This document shows positions 1 to 8,570 of a stretch of 50,584 nucleotides of DNA, one piece after another; within the stretch, counting starts at the first letter, position 1; the number at the start of each line of letters is the position of its first letter. Origin of the DNA: Marmoricola sp. (GTDB lineage: Bacteria > Actinomycetota > Actinomycetes > Propionibacteriales > Nocardioidaceae); assembly GCA_030151765.1 (NCBI GenBank), contig JASLCW010000470.1, positions 1 to 50,584 on the forward strand, in the 5' to 3' direction. Position numbers and translations under genes: made by a program. The notes beneath the pieces were generated by a model that was given only the letters and a program-made list of their open reading frames with translations, made no database searches and was not told the DNA's origin.

Positions 1-67
1 GATTGGCCGAAGCAAGAAGAGTGAAAAGGAAGTTTCTCCCGTCTCTGAAGATGCGATGAAGGCTAAC
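1..67. repeat. Terminal redundancy, left copy
   Basis: These 67 bases are identical to 50518-50584. The copy is cut only by the window ends, and a single open frame runs through the join. This is what a circular or circularly permuted genome looks like when an assembler leaves an overlap; physical terminal repeats are also possible. Confidence 0.9.
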
Positions 68-304
68 CTGGCCAAGGCCAAGATCAAGAAGCACGGAACA
101 CATGCTTTGTCAAACGCAGAGCTTCAGCATCTTGTGAATCGGATGAATCTTGAGGCACAGTACGACCGCCACAAGAACACCAAGAAGCAGAATGCTGGTC
201 AGAAGTTCGCGTCAGATCTTCTTCTCAACATTGCTAAGCAGCAGGTGACTTCACTTGCCAATCAGCAGGTGAGTAAGCAGGTTAAGAAGGCAATGGGCTC
301 TTAG
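1..304 (+). CDS. C-terminal part of VKGMHWG-tagged head protein (continues from 49898)
   Basis: This is the 3' end of the gene that starts at 49898 and crosses the circular junction. Codons are in phase from base 2, and the stop is at 302-304. The segment is lysine-rich and helical in character with no cysteines, and it ends in a basic tail. Read across the junction, the whole protein is about 307 residues. The ATG at 56 is in frame but has no convincing ribosome site, so I do not treat it as the true start. The large terminase follows 25 bp downstream, which suits a head-associated or minor capsid role. Proteins with this N-terminal tag are common beside phage head genes, but their function is poorly defined. 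Confidence 0.7.
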   Translation, partial: IGRSKKSEKEVSPVSEDAMKANLAKAKIKKHGTHALSNAELQHLVNRMNLEAQYDRHKNTKKQNAGQKFASDLLLNIAKQQVTSLANQQVSKQVKKAMGS

Positions 305-329
305 CTCAAAATAGAAAGGAGGATTGGCG

Positions 330-2075
330 ATGGCGCTGTCCAACACAGCCGTACCATATTACTATGGTCAGTTTCGTGAGGCAGTAATCAATGGCGATAT
401 TCCCGTAAACCGAGAGATCACCATGGAGATGAACCGCATCGACGCGCTCATCGCCAATCCTCATGTCTATTACGACAAGGATGCAATCAACGGTTTCATC
501 AAGTACTGTGAGAATGAGCTCACTTTGACTGATGGTGAAGACCTTCATTTGCTTCCTACCTTCAAGCTTTGGGCTGAGCAGATCTTCGGGTGGTACATCT
601 TCGAGGAACGCTCAGTCTATACCCCATCGGAAGACAACCATGGTGGACGATACGTCAACAAGCGAATCAAGCGTCGATTGACTAACAAGCAATACTTGAT
701 CGTTGCTCGAGGAGCAGCCAAGTCCATGTATGCTTCTTGTCTTCAAAGCTACTTCCTCAACGTTGACACATCAACCACCCACCAGATCACCGTTGCTCCT
801 ACTATGAAGCAGGCTGACGAGGTAATGTCTCCGATTCGCACTGCCATCGTGCGCGCCCGCGGACCACTCTTCAAGTTCCTCACCGAGGGATCAATCCAGA
901 ACACTACTGGTAACAGAGCTCTTCGACAGAAGCTCGTACCCACGAAGAAGGGTATCGAGAACTTCTTGACAGGGTCCATTCTTGAGGTGCGACCAATGTC
1001 CATCGATAAGCTCCAGTCACTCCGTACCAAGGTGAACACGGTTGACGAATGGTTGTCTGGCGATGTTCGTGAGGATGTCATTGGGCCGATTGAGCAGGGC
1101 GCTTCGAAGATTGACGACTACTTGATCGTTGCTATCTCTTCTGAGGGAACTGTTCGAAACGGTGCAGGCGATACGATCAAAATGGAACTTCAAAACATTC
1201 TTAAGGGTGATTACCAAGCCCCTCAGGTCTCTATCTGGCATTACAAGCTGGATGAGATCGAGGAAGTCGCTGATCCCGCCATGTGGATCAAAGCTCAACC
1301 GAACCTTGGAAAGACGGTGTCTTATGAGACCTACCACCGAGACGTTGAACGAGCCGAGAACGCCCCTGCTACTCGCAATGACATCTTGGCAAAGCGGTTT
1401 GGAATCCCTATGGAGGGCTATACCTACTTCTTCACGTATGAAGAAACTCTTGTGCATCCTGCTCGAAAGTACTGGCAGATGCCCTGTGCCCTCGGCGCGG
1501 ACCTTTCACAAGGTGATGACTTCTGTGCGTTCACTTTCCTCTTCCCTCTTCGGAATGGGAAGTTCGGAATCAAGACTCGTAGCTACATCACCTCTCTGAC
1601 TTTGATGAAGCTCCCTGGAGCTATGCGTCAGAAGTATGAGGAGTTCATTCAGGAGGGATCTCTCCATGTGTTGGAGGGTACTGTCCTCGACATGATGGAG
1701 GTGTATGATGATCTCGATGCGCACATCGTTGAGAAGGAATACGACGTTCGTGCTCTTGGTTATGACCCTTACAACGCTAAGGAATTCGTCACGCGTTACG
1801 AACAAGAGAACGGCCCGTTCGGAATCGAGAAAGTCATACAGGGCGCTAAGACGGAATCAGTCCCTCTTGGCGAACTTAAGAACCTCGCAGAAGAGCGGAT
1901 GTTGATCTTCGATGAGACGCTTATGTCTTTCACAATGGGTAATGCGATTACTATCCAAGATACAAATGGAAACCGAAAGCTTCTAAAGAAGCGGCAGGAA
2001 GAGAAGATCGATAACGTATCTGCATTGATGGATGCGTGGATCGCTTGGAAACTCAACAAGGAAGCATTCGAATAG
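330..2075 (+). CDS. terL: Terminase large subunit
   Basis: This is the ATP-driven DNA packaging motor and headful or site-specific nuclease. It docks on the portal during head filling. The protein is 581 residues from ATG 330, which has AAAGGAGG seven bases upstream; the in-frame TTG at 324 sits too close to that site. The atypical Walker A ARGAAKS is near residues 126-132, and the Walker B with catalytic glutamate (VNTVDEW) is near 235-241. The C-terminal RNase H-like nuclease shows acidic clusters GADLSQGDDF (about 389), GYDP (about 477) and DNVSALMDAW (about 560). The length is normal for the family. The portal gene follows after 12 bp, the standard packaging order. Confidence 0.95.
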   Translation: MALSNTAVPYYYGQFREAVINGDIPVNREITMEMNRIDALIANPHVYYDKDAINGFIKYCENELTLTDGEDLHLLPTFKLWAEQIFGWYIFEERSVYTPSEDNHGGRYVNKRIKRRLTNKQYLIVARGAAKSMYASCLQSYFLNVDTSTTHQITVAPTMKQADEVMSPIRTAIVRARGPLFKFLTEGSIQNTTGNRALRQKLVPTKKGIENFLTGSILEVRPMSIDKLQSLRTKVNTVDEWLSGDVREDVIGPIEQGASKIDDYLIVAISSEGTVRNGAGDTIKMELQNILKGDYQAPQVSIWHYKLDEIEEVADPAMWIKAQPNLGKTVSYETYHRDVERAENAPATRNDILAKRFGIPMEGYTYFFTYEETLVHPARKYWQMPCALGADLSQGDDFCAFTFLFPLRNGKFGIKTRSYITSLTLMKLPGAMRQKYEEFIQEGSLHVLEGTVLDMMEVYDDLDAHIVEKEYDVRALGYDPYNAKEFVTRYEQENGPFGIEKVIQGAKTESVPLGELKNLAEERMLIFDETLMSFTMGNAITIQDTNGNRKLLKKRQEEKIDNVSALMDAWIAWKLNKEAFE

Positions 2076-2087
2076 GAAGGAGGTAAC

Positions 2088-3452
2088 ATGGCAACATTTG
2101 GATCCAGACTGAAGCACGCTTGGAGTGCTTTCACTGGTGCTAATCGGTTTTACGATGCAACGTCAGGTCCAGGTTCCTCTAATCGTCCCGATCGAACGAA
2201 GCTGCGATATTCTTCGGAACGCTCGCTTCTAGCCTCGATTTACACACGAATTGGAATCGACTTTACCTCCATCGATATTCGTCACAGCCGTGTTGATGAC
2301 GAGGATAGGTATCAAGAGGAAATTCAGTCCGGCTTGAATGATTGTTTGACTCTCGAAGCAAACATCGATCAGGCTGCTTCTGCTTTCCGCCTTGATGCCA
2401 TCATGACTCTTCTTGATGAAGGTGTGATTGCGCTCGTTCCCGTCGAGACGACACTGAATCCGAACTTTACAGGCAGCTACGATATTCAAAGTATGCGGGT
2501 CGGTAACGTTGTCCAATGGTATCCGAAGAAGGTGCGCGTCAGCGTTTACAATGAGAATCTCGGTCGGCGCCAAGAGATCACTCTTGACAAGAAGATCGTT
2601 GGTATTGTCGAGAATCCGCTGTATGCCATCATGAACGAGCCAAACTCGACTCTTCAGCGCTTGATTCACAAGTTGAATCTTCTGGACCAGGTCGACAAGG
2701 CTTCTTCCTCTGGCAAGCTTGACATCATCATCCAGCTTCCTTACACAGTGAAGTCTGATGTGCGCAAGCAGCAGGCTCAACAGCGAACTCAGGACATCGA
2801 GGCGCAGCTGAGTGGTTCCAAGTATGGTATTGCTTATGCTGATGCTACTGAGCGTATTACTCAGTTGAACCGACCGGCAGAGAATCAGCTTCTCTCTCAG
2901 GTTCAGTACTTGACGACACTGCTCTACACACAACTCGGTTTGACAGATGAGGTTATGAATGGTACTGCCGATGAGGCAACCATGATTAACTACTACAACC
3001 GAACGATCGAGCCATTGATTCGTGCTGTTGTTGAGGAGATGCGTCGCAAGTTCTTGACCAAGACGGCGCGGACTCAGGGTCAAACGATTCTGTACTTCCG
3101 TGATCCATTCAAGTTGGTTCCGATCAGTCAGGTTGCTGACATCGCGGACAAGTTCACTCGTAATGAGATTGCGACATCGAACGAAATCCGTCAGGCCATC
3201 GGTTGGAAGCCATCGAAGGACCCGAAGGCTGATCAGTTGGTCAACAGCAACATGCCACAATACGATCAGTCTAGTCACCCAGCTGTTGCGGATCAAAATG
3301 GAACCCCAATTGATCAAACACAGCAAGATCCGAACGCTCAGGTCGACACATCTCAACCAGATGCAGCCACACAAGCCGCTCATGATGCTGAGATGAACAA
3401 GATCTTTGATGACCTGATGGCTCAGATCGATCAGATTCTTGGGGCTGGTTAG
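2088..3452 (+). CDS. Portal protein
   Basis: This is the dodecameric ring at the special capsid vertex through which DNA enters and leaves. The protein is 454 residues, starting at ATG 2088 after AAGGAGG. It has the usual portal layout: a mixed alpha/beta wing, then the stretch near residues 265-300 with LTTLLYTQLGL and a TADEATMINYYN segment leading into long helices typical of the stem and crown. The last 70 residues are Gln/Asp-rich and probably disordered. It lies between terL and the head genes. I saw no fused MuF domain. Confidence 0.92.
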   Translation: MATFGSRLKHAWSAFTGANRFYDATSGPGSSNRPDRTKLRYSSERSLLASIYTRIGIDFTSIDIRHSRVDDEDRYQEEIQSGLNDCLTLEANIDQAASAFRLDAIMTLLDEGVIALVPVETTLNPNFTGSYDIQSMRVGNVVQWYPKKVRVSVYNENLGRRQEITLDKKIVGIVENPLYAIMNEPNSTLQRLIHKLNLLDQVDKASSSGKLDIIIQLPYTVKSDVRKQQAQQRTQDIEAQLSGSKYGIAYADATERITQLNRPAENQLLSQVQYLTTLLYTQLGLTDEVMNGTADEATMINYYNRTIEPLIRAVVEEMRRKFLTKTARTQGQTILYFRDPFKLVPISQVADIADKFTRNEIATSNEIRQAIGWKPSKDPKADQLVNSNMPQYDQSSHPAVADQNGTPIDQTQQDPNAQVDTSQPDAATQAAHDAEMNKIFDDLMAQIDQILGAG

Positions 3453-3453
3453 G

Positions 3454-4188
3454 ATGGGTAGTATGGATGAGTTCCTCGAGAACTCGCTCATGCACTTCGC
3501 CAATCCGTACTACAATCCAGCTAAAGCACATGAGTATTACATGCGGACAAGGAAGCTCAAAGGGTACCCCAAGACACGCCCAGATCTTCGGAAGCCGCAT
3601 GCGAACTCCATGCCAAAATTGCGTGGAGATTTGCAAAGAGCAACGTGGAGAAACAGCTCAGCCAAGCTTAAGGGACAGCAGAAGGCCGCACAACTCAAAG
3701 CCAAAGCAGCCCATGAAGCCAATCTGAGAGGTTTGGTTGCGGGAGCACAGAAGAAAGCGTCAGCCATCTCGAGCAAGATTCAGCAATACGCTGATAAGAA
3801 GATGGGTGGGCTGGGTTCTACCGTCCCCTCTGGTCTGACCTATGAACAGCAGAAACAGTGGCTGAAGAGTCACGCTGGTAACATGCAGAAGATTCGTGGA
3901 GATCAACACTCTGACATGAAGAAGGCGGTTGCTCAAGTTTCTTCTGATCTGAAGTCAGCAGTCTCCGCGGCGAAGTCGGCATATGCGGCTTCAAAGAAGA
4001 AGAGTGCAGCCGACTACAAAGCGAAATCGTTGGCTGAGCGGAACCGCATTGCTACAAAGGTTGCCGTTACCCATAAACCACGAAAGGGTCGCAAGAAGGG
4101 CACTGGAACTGGTAAGGGTGTTTCGAAAGCAGATGCAGCACGTTACGACAAGGTAATTTCTGCCTACAAGAAGAAAAACGGCATTTAG
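3454..4188 (+). CDS. Basic head-associated protein (possible minor capsid or scaffold-like)
   Basis: 244 residues, Lys/Ala-rich and strongly basic, with long predicted helices. I chose ATG 3454, just after the portal stop; an in-frame ATG at 3463 is a fallback. Near residues 22-36 is a segment NPAKAHEYYMRTRKLKG of a kind common in proteins of this position next to the portal in Gram-positive phages. The C-terminus carries a KPRKGRKKGTGTGKG basic patch that could contact DNA. The position between portal and protease-capsid fits a minor head protein. The function is inferred from position only; the capsid scaffold could instead be supplied by the acidic linker of the next gene. Confidence 0.75.
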   Translation: MGSMDEFLENSLMHFANPYYNPAKAHEYYMRTRKLKGYPKTRPDLRKPHANSMPKLRGDLQRATWRNSSAKLKGQQKAAQLKAKAAHEANLRGLVAGAQKKASAISSKIQQYADKKMGGLGSTVPSGLTYEQQKQWLKSHAGNMQKIRGDQHSDMKKAVAQVSSDLKSAVSAAKSAYAASKKKSAADYKAKSLAERNRIATKVAVTHKPRKGRKKGTGTGKGVSKADAARYDKVISAYKKKNGI

Positions 4189-4223
4189 CGGCCGTTGATC
4201 ACACAGGAAGGAGAACAGTCAAA

Positions 4224-6008
4224 ATGGAACCCGATTTCACTGGGTGGGCCACCAAGGCTGGTCTTAAGTGCACCGACGGCCGTACCATCATGCCTGATGC
4301 TTTCAAGCACCAGGACCAGATGCAGGTACCGCTCGTTTGGCAGCATGGTCACAAGAATCCGGAGAACGTTCTTGGTCACGCTGTTCTGGAGAATCGTAAG
4401 GAAGGCGTGTACTGCACTGCCTACTTCAACGGAACTCCGTCTGCGCAGAACGCGAAGGCACTGGTCCAGCACAAGGACATCAACAGTCTTTCGATCTACG
4501 CAAACCAGCTCGTCGAGAAGAGCAAGCAGGTCTTTCACGGTGTGATCCGTGAGGTTTCTCTTGTTCTGGCGGGAGCTAACCCTGGCGCTCTCATTGAGAA
4601 CGTCAGTCTTGCTCACTCTGACGGTGAGTTCGAGACGCTTGAAGATGAGGCAGTGATCTACACCGGCCTCCTCATTCACGCCGACGGCGAAGAGTCAGAG
4701 GAAGAGGAGAACGAGGAAACAGAAGAGGAAGAAGATCTGGAGCACGCTACCGCTCAGGAAGTCTTTGACACCCTGACGGACGAGCAGAAGGACCTTGTCC
4801 ACTACATGATTGGGGCTGCCCTCGAGGAAGCCGACGCCAACAACTCAGCTTCGCACTCCGACGATTCTGAGGAAGAAGAGAACGACAACGAGGACGAAGA
4901 GAACCTCGAACACCAGGAAGGAAACGAAGACATGTCCCGTAACGTCTTTGAGAACAACGGCGACACCGCCGTGCAGAACCGTCCGACGCTGTCACACTCG
5001 CAGATCAAGACGATCTTCGAAGACGCTGCTGAGATGGGTTCGCTCAAGGCATCCCTGCTCGCTCACGCTGACGAGTATGGTATCGGCAACATCGACCTGC
5101 TGTTCCCCGACGCCAAGAGCGTTGAGAACGACCCGCAGTTCGTCAAGCGCCGTACCGCCTGGGTTGCTAAGGTCCTCGACGCGACCAAGCACAGCCCGTT
5201 CGCTCGCATCAAGAGCATCTTTGCCGACATCACTGCCGACGACGCTCGTGCCAAGGGTTACCTGAAGGGCAACCTGAAGAAGGAAGAGTTCTTCGCTCTC
5301 GCGAAGCGTTCGACCACCCCGTGCACGATCTACAAGAAGCAGAAGCTGGACCGCGATGACATCATCGACATCACGGATCTGGATGTTGTTGCGTGGCTGA
5401 AGGCTGAGATGCGTCTCATGCTGGACGAGGAAATCGCTGGCGCGGTCCTCTTCGGTGACGGTCGCGCTGTCGACAACCCGGACAAGGTCCTCGACCCGGC
5501 TGGCGCCTCCTCGGGCCCCGGTATCCGCTCGATTGCTCATGACGACCCGTTCTACGCGATTCCGGCTCCGTATGACTCGACCGCAAGTGGCTGGGTTCCG
5601 GACGCGCTGATTGACGTGGTTGTCAACGCGATGGCTGACTACGAGGGTTCTGGTTCGCCGGTTCTCTTCACCACGCAGAAGCTGCTCAACAAGATCCTTC
5701 TCCAGAAGGACACCCTGGGTCGTCGTCTGTACGCCAACAAGTCCGAGGTTGCTCAGCTCATGGGTGTCTCCGACATCATCGATGTTCCCGAGTCCGTCGT
5801 TGCCCGTGCGGGTGCGACCGTCAAGGGCGTCATTGTCAACCTCCAGGACTACACCCTGGGTACCGACAAGGGCGGCGAGATCAACATGTTCGATGACTTC
5901 GACATCGACTACAACCAGTACAAGTACCTGATGGAAGGCCGCTCCAGCGGTGCTCTCACCAAGTACCACTCCGCGATCGTCCTCAAGGACGCTCCTGCTG
6001 GTCCCTGA
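4224..6008 (+). CDS. HK97-type prohead protease fused to major capsid protein
   Basis: 594 residues from ATG 4224 (AGGAGAAC upstream). Residues 1 to about 155 resemble the HK97-type serine prohead protease, with a conserved His in QHGH (about 39-42) and a candidate Ser in NSLS (about 87-90). Residues about 155-235 are an extremely Glu/Asp-rich linker that could act as a built-in delta or scaffold domain. From Met237 the sequence is a HK97-fold capsid protein ending in LKDAPAGP. Met237 (ATG 4932) is preceded by AGGAAGGA at workable spacing, so free capsid protein may also be made by internal initiation. The capsid half is richer in C-ending codons than most neighbours, as expected for the most abundant protein. 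Confidence 0.9.
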   Translation: MEPDFTGWATKAGLKCTDGRTIMPDAFKHQDQMQVPLVWQHGHKNPENVLGHAVLENRKEGVYCTAYFNGTPSAQNAKALVQHKDINSLSIYANQLVEKSKQVFHGVIREVSLVLAGANPGALIENVSLAHSDGEFETLEDEAVIYTGLLIHADGEESEEEENEETEEEEDLEHATAQEVFDTLTDEQKDLVHYMIGAALEEADANNSASHSDDSEEEENDNEDEENLEHQEGNEDMSRNVFENNGDTAVQNRPTLSHSQIKTIFEDAAEMGSLKASLLAHADEYGIGNIDLLFPDAKSVENDPQFVKRRTAWVAKVLDATKHSPFARIKSIFADITADDARAKGYLKGNLKKEEFFALAKRSTTPCTIYKKQKLDRDDIIDITDLDVVAWLKAEMRLMLDEEIAGAVLFGDGRAVDNPDKVLDPAGASSGPGIRSIAHDDPFYAIPAPYDSTASGWVPDALIDVVVNAMADYEGSGSPVLFTTQKLLNKILLQKDTLGRRLYANKSEVAQLMGVSDIIDVPESVVARAGATVKGVIVNLQDYTLGTDKGGEINMFDDFDIDYNQYKYLMEGRSSGALTKYHSAIVLKDAPAGP

Positions 6009-6020
6009 TCGTAGTCACTG

Positions 6021-6356
6021 ATGGCAAGGTTCTACGGTAAGATTGGGTTCGGTGAGTCTGTTGAGGACCCGCCTGATTCTGGAGTCTTCAAAGACCAGAT
6101 TACAGAGCATGCATATTTTGGCGATGTAGTCCGGAACACCCGAGGACTCCGCGAGAATCAGGAAGTCAACGCGGATATCACCGTGAACAACTCGATCAGC
6201 ATCGTCGCAGATGCATATGCTAATGAACATTTCTTTGCCATTCGCTATATTGAGTGGGCGGGGTCGCTCTGGACTGTCTCAGATGTAGAAGTTCAGGCAC
6301 CCCGCCTCCTCTTGCGGTTGGGAGGTGTGTATAATGGCCCTCGGCCGACAACGTGA
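6021..6356 (+). CDS. Head-tail joining protein (head closure-like)
   Basis: 111 residues, ATG 6021, 12 bp after the capsid gene. It is a small beta-rich protein with a central VNADITVNNSISIVADAY segment and a C-terminal strand pair ending LLLRLGGVYNG, in the usual slot of head-closure or neck proteins. It overlaps the next gene by 23 bp. The assignment rests on size, position and secondary-structure impression; no catalytic motif is expected. Confidence 0.7.
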   Translation: MARFYGKIGFGESVEDPPDSGVFKDQITEHAYFGDVVRNTRGLRENQEVNADITVNNSISIVADAYANEHFFAIRYIEWAGSLWTVSDVEVQAPRLLLRLGGVYNGPRPTT

Positions 6357-6639
6357 GCTTCATGCAATTCTGAAGTCCATCACTCCGAAGGTATATTTTC
6401 AGCCACCCGCGAATGTGAAGATGGAATTTCCTTGCATCGTTTACCACCGCGACTTTGCCGAAACCAAGTTCGCTGACAACCTGCCGTATAGCAATACTCG
6501 GCGATATTTGGTTACAGTGATCGATCAAGATCCCGATTCGGGAATCCCCGATAAGGTTGCTGCTTTGCCTATGACTACCTATATTCGGTGGTTTGCAAGC
6601 GACAATCTTAATCATGACATTTACCAACTCTACTTCTAG
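6334..6639 (+). CDS. Tail terminator-like protein
   Basis: 101 residues from ATG 6334, which has GGGAGGTG six to seven bases upstream; the upstream GTG at 6325 would start inside that site. It is a compact alpha/beta protein with EFPCIVYHRD, a RRYLVTVIDQDPDSG strand and a C-terminal aromatic tail. Size and place directly before the tail-tube gene match proteins that cap the tail and dock it to the neck. It is translationally linked to the preceding gene by overlap. Confidence 0.7.
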   Translation: MALGRQRELHAILKSITPKVYFQPPANVKMEFPCIVYHRDFAETKFADNLPYSNTRRYLVTVIDQDPDSGIPDKVAALPMTTYIRWFASDNLNHDIYQLYF

Positions 6640-6651
6640 GAGGAAGTAACC

Positions 6652-7317
6652 ATGGCACCAGCTCCTTTGGTGTGGGACAAGACTGGCGAGCGTACTTACG
6701 AAACCGGTGTTGACCACGGAGTTCTTTACGTGCAGGATTCAACGGGTGCTTACCCGAAGGGTGTTGCTTGGAATGGTCTGACGACCGTTACCGAGTCGCC
6801 TTCCGGTGCTGAAGCCTCGCCCCTGTACGCTGACAACATCAAGTACCTGAACCTCCTCTCGGCCGAGCAGTTCGGCGCGACGATCGAGGCTTACACGTAC
6901 CCCGACGAGTTCGGCGTGTGTGATGGTACGGCTGAGCCCACCAAGGGTCTCAAGGTCGGCCAGCAGGCCCGCAAGCAGTTCGGTTTCAGCTACCGTACCT
7001 TGAAGGGTAACGACGTCGATGGTACCGATTTCGGCTACAAGCTTCACCTCGTATACGGCTGCCTCGCGGCTCCGTCAGAGAAGGCTTACGCCACGGTCAA
7101 CGACTCGCCTGAGGCTATTGCCTTCAGCTGGGCCATTACCACGACGCCAGTTGCTGTGACGGGTATGAAGCCGACCTCGCTCATCACGATCGACAGCACC
7201 AAGGTTGACCCGGATGACCTGGCTGCTCTTGAGCAGAAGCTCTACGGTTCGGCCACGGCCGACGCAATGCTTCCGCTTCCGGATGCAGTCATTGCGCTTT
7301 TCCCTACCACTCCGTAA
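6652..7317 (+). CDS. Major tail tube protein
   Basis: 221 residues, ATG 6652 after TAGGAGGAAGT. It should form the stacked hexameric tail tube. It begins LVWDKTGERTYETGVDHGVLY and has the family core TYPDEF, then FGFSYRT, then YKLHLVYGCLA and a PTSLITIDS strand. Codon use leans to C-ending codons more than in the two paralogues at 7915 and 9896, so I take this copy as the abundant main tube subunit. All three share the (V/L)DxGVxY opening, the YP(D/Q) element and the H(L/I)LY element. Confidence 0.88.
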   Translation: MAPAPLVWDKTGERTYETGVDHGVLYVQDSTGAYPKGVAWNGLTTVTESPSGAEASPLYADNIKYLNLLSAEQFGATIEAYTYPDEFGVCDGTAEPTKGLKVGQQARKQFGFSYRTLKGNDVDGTDFGYKLHLVYGCLAAPSEKAYATVNDSPEAIAFSWAITTTPVAVTGMKPTSLITIDSTKVDPDDLAALEQKLYGSATADAMLPLPDAVIALFPTTP

Positions 7318-7360
7318 TCACCGAACCGATAACGGAGCCAATCTGATAGGAGACCAGAGA

Positions 7361-7906
7361 ATGCTCACAATTACCGTCGAAGGCGGTGAATGGTTTGACA
7401 ACGAGAAAGAAGAATTCAGCAAGTCTGAGTCTTTCGTTCTTGAGCTCGAGCATTCTCTGGTCTCACTGTCAAAATGGGAGTCAATTTACAAACGTCCCTT
7501 CCTTGCTAAGGATGATAAGACGCAAGAAGAGATTCTCACGTATGTTAAATGTATGACTCTGAATTCTGGCGTTCCTGATGATGTCTATCGAGCTCTTTCC
7601 GCAGAGAACGTTGAGGCTATTGGAAACTACATTGAGTCTCCAGAGTCAGCAACATGGTTCAATGAACCTAAACGACCATCTAGACCAGCCTCAGAGCAGA
7701 TCACCGCTGAGTTGATCTATTATTGGATGGTCGTTCATCAAATTCCTTTCACGTGTGAGACTTGGCATTTGAATCGGCTTTTCAATCTCATCAAGATTTG
7801 CAATATCAAGAGTGAGAAGCCGAAGAAGAAGTCGCCAGGTCAGGCCGCACAAGAGCAGCGTGATTTGAACGCACAACGTCGAGCACAACTCAACAGTAAG
7901 GGATAG
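7361..7906 (+). CDS. Tail assembly chaperone-like protein
   Basis: 181 residues from ATG 7361 (TAGGAGACC upstream). It contains LELEHSLVSLSKWESIYKRPFL, a TAELIYYWMVV helix, a WHLNRLFNLIKIC segment and a basic C-terminus ending LNSKG. This arrangement is typical of a protein between the tail tube and tape measure genes of Gram-positive siphoviruses, usually annotated as a tail assembly chaperone or hypothetical. I saw no clear slippery site producing a second, frameshifted product. A tube-like paralogue follows eight bp later. Confidence 0.7.
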   Translation: MLTITVEGGEWFDNEKEEFSKSESFVLELEHSLVSLSKWESIYKRPFLAKDDKTQEEILTYVKCMTLNSGVPDDVYRALSAENVEAIGNYIESPESATWFNEPKRPSRPASEQITAELIYYWMVVHQIPFTCETWHLNRLFNLIKICNIKSEKPKKKSPGQAAQEQRDLNAQRRAQLNSKG

Positions 7907-7914
7907 GAGGTACC

Positions 7915-8562
7915 ATGGCGAAGCTTGTTTGGGCTCCACAGAAGAGTTATGAAAGCGGGCTGGACCATGGGGTTATCTACCCGGCGACAAAGTCCCCCGG
8001 TGTTGCTCTGAATGGTATTGTCTCCATTACTGAAGGCCACAATGGTGGAGAGCAAGGGGAGTACTATCTTGATGGTAAGAAGTATTACCAAGACATCGCC
8101 AACACAGACTTCAAAGCTAATCTTTCGCTCGTTACATATCCGCAAAGTTTGGCTAATTACACAGGAGAGCCTAGAATCAAAAAGGGTTTGATTCTTACGC
8201 GCCAACCAAGGGCCCGTTTTCATTTGAGTTATCGGAACCTTGTCGGAGAGGACTATTACAAGATTCATTTGTTGTATAACTGTCTTGCTACTCCGACCGG
8301 ACGAGGTTTCGCTACCCAATCAGATACCATCGATCCGATTATCTACACGTTTGATCTGGCATGTGTTCCCATTGATGTCTCCCCTGGGCGTCCCACAGCT
8401 CATATTGTGTTAGATTCCCGTAAGATCGACCCTTATGTTATGGCCGACATTGAAGGGAAGCTTTACGGCTACGATGGGTTTGATCCAACAATGCAATTTC
8501 CAATTGATCTTGGAATCCTTGCCAACAACGTAATTACTGAACCTTTGTCTGAACCACTCTAG
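7915..8562 (+). CDS. Second tail-tube paralogue (tail-shaft or decoration protein)
   Basis: 215 residues, ATG 7915 after AGGAGGT. It is clearly homologous to the proteins at 6652 and 9896: LVW opening, GLDHGVIY, LDGKKY, VTYPQS, FHLSYRN, YKIHLLYNCLA and RPTAHIVLDS. Codon use is more AT-rich than in the first copy, suggesting lower expression or separate history. It directly precedes an SGNH hydrolase with 8 bp between them, so it may be the tail-side attachment partner for that enzyme. Calling it a minor tube or decoration subunit is inference. Confidence 0.8.
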   Translation: MAKLVWAPQKSYESGLDHGVIYPATKSPGVALNGIVSITEGHNGGEQGEYYLDGKKYYQDIANTDFKANLSLVTYPQSLANYTGEPRIKKGLILTRQPRARFHLSYRNLVGEDYYKIHLLYNCLATPTGRGFATQSDTIDPIIYTFDLACVPIDVSPGRPTAHIVLDSRKIDPYVMADIEGKLYGYDGFDPTMQFPIDLGILANNVITEPLSEPL

Positions 8563-8570
8563 GAGGAATC

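Noticed and set aside
2229..3503. Long antisense open frame (about 424 codons) opposite the portal gene
   Set aside because: It lies wholly opposite a well-supported gene, has no ribosome site and a Leu/Arg/Val-rich shadow composition. Similar antisense frames at 4992-5969 and 24175-25215 are rejected for the same reason.
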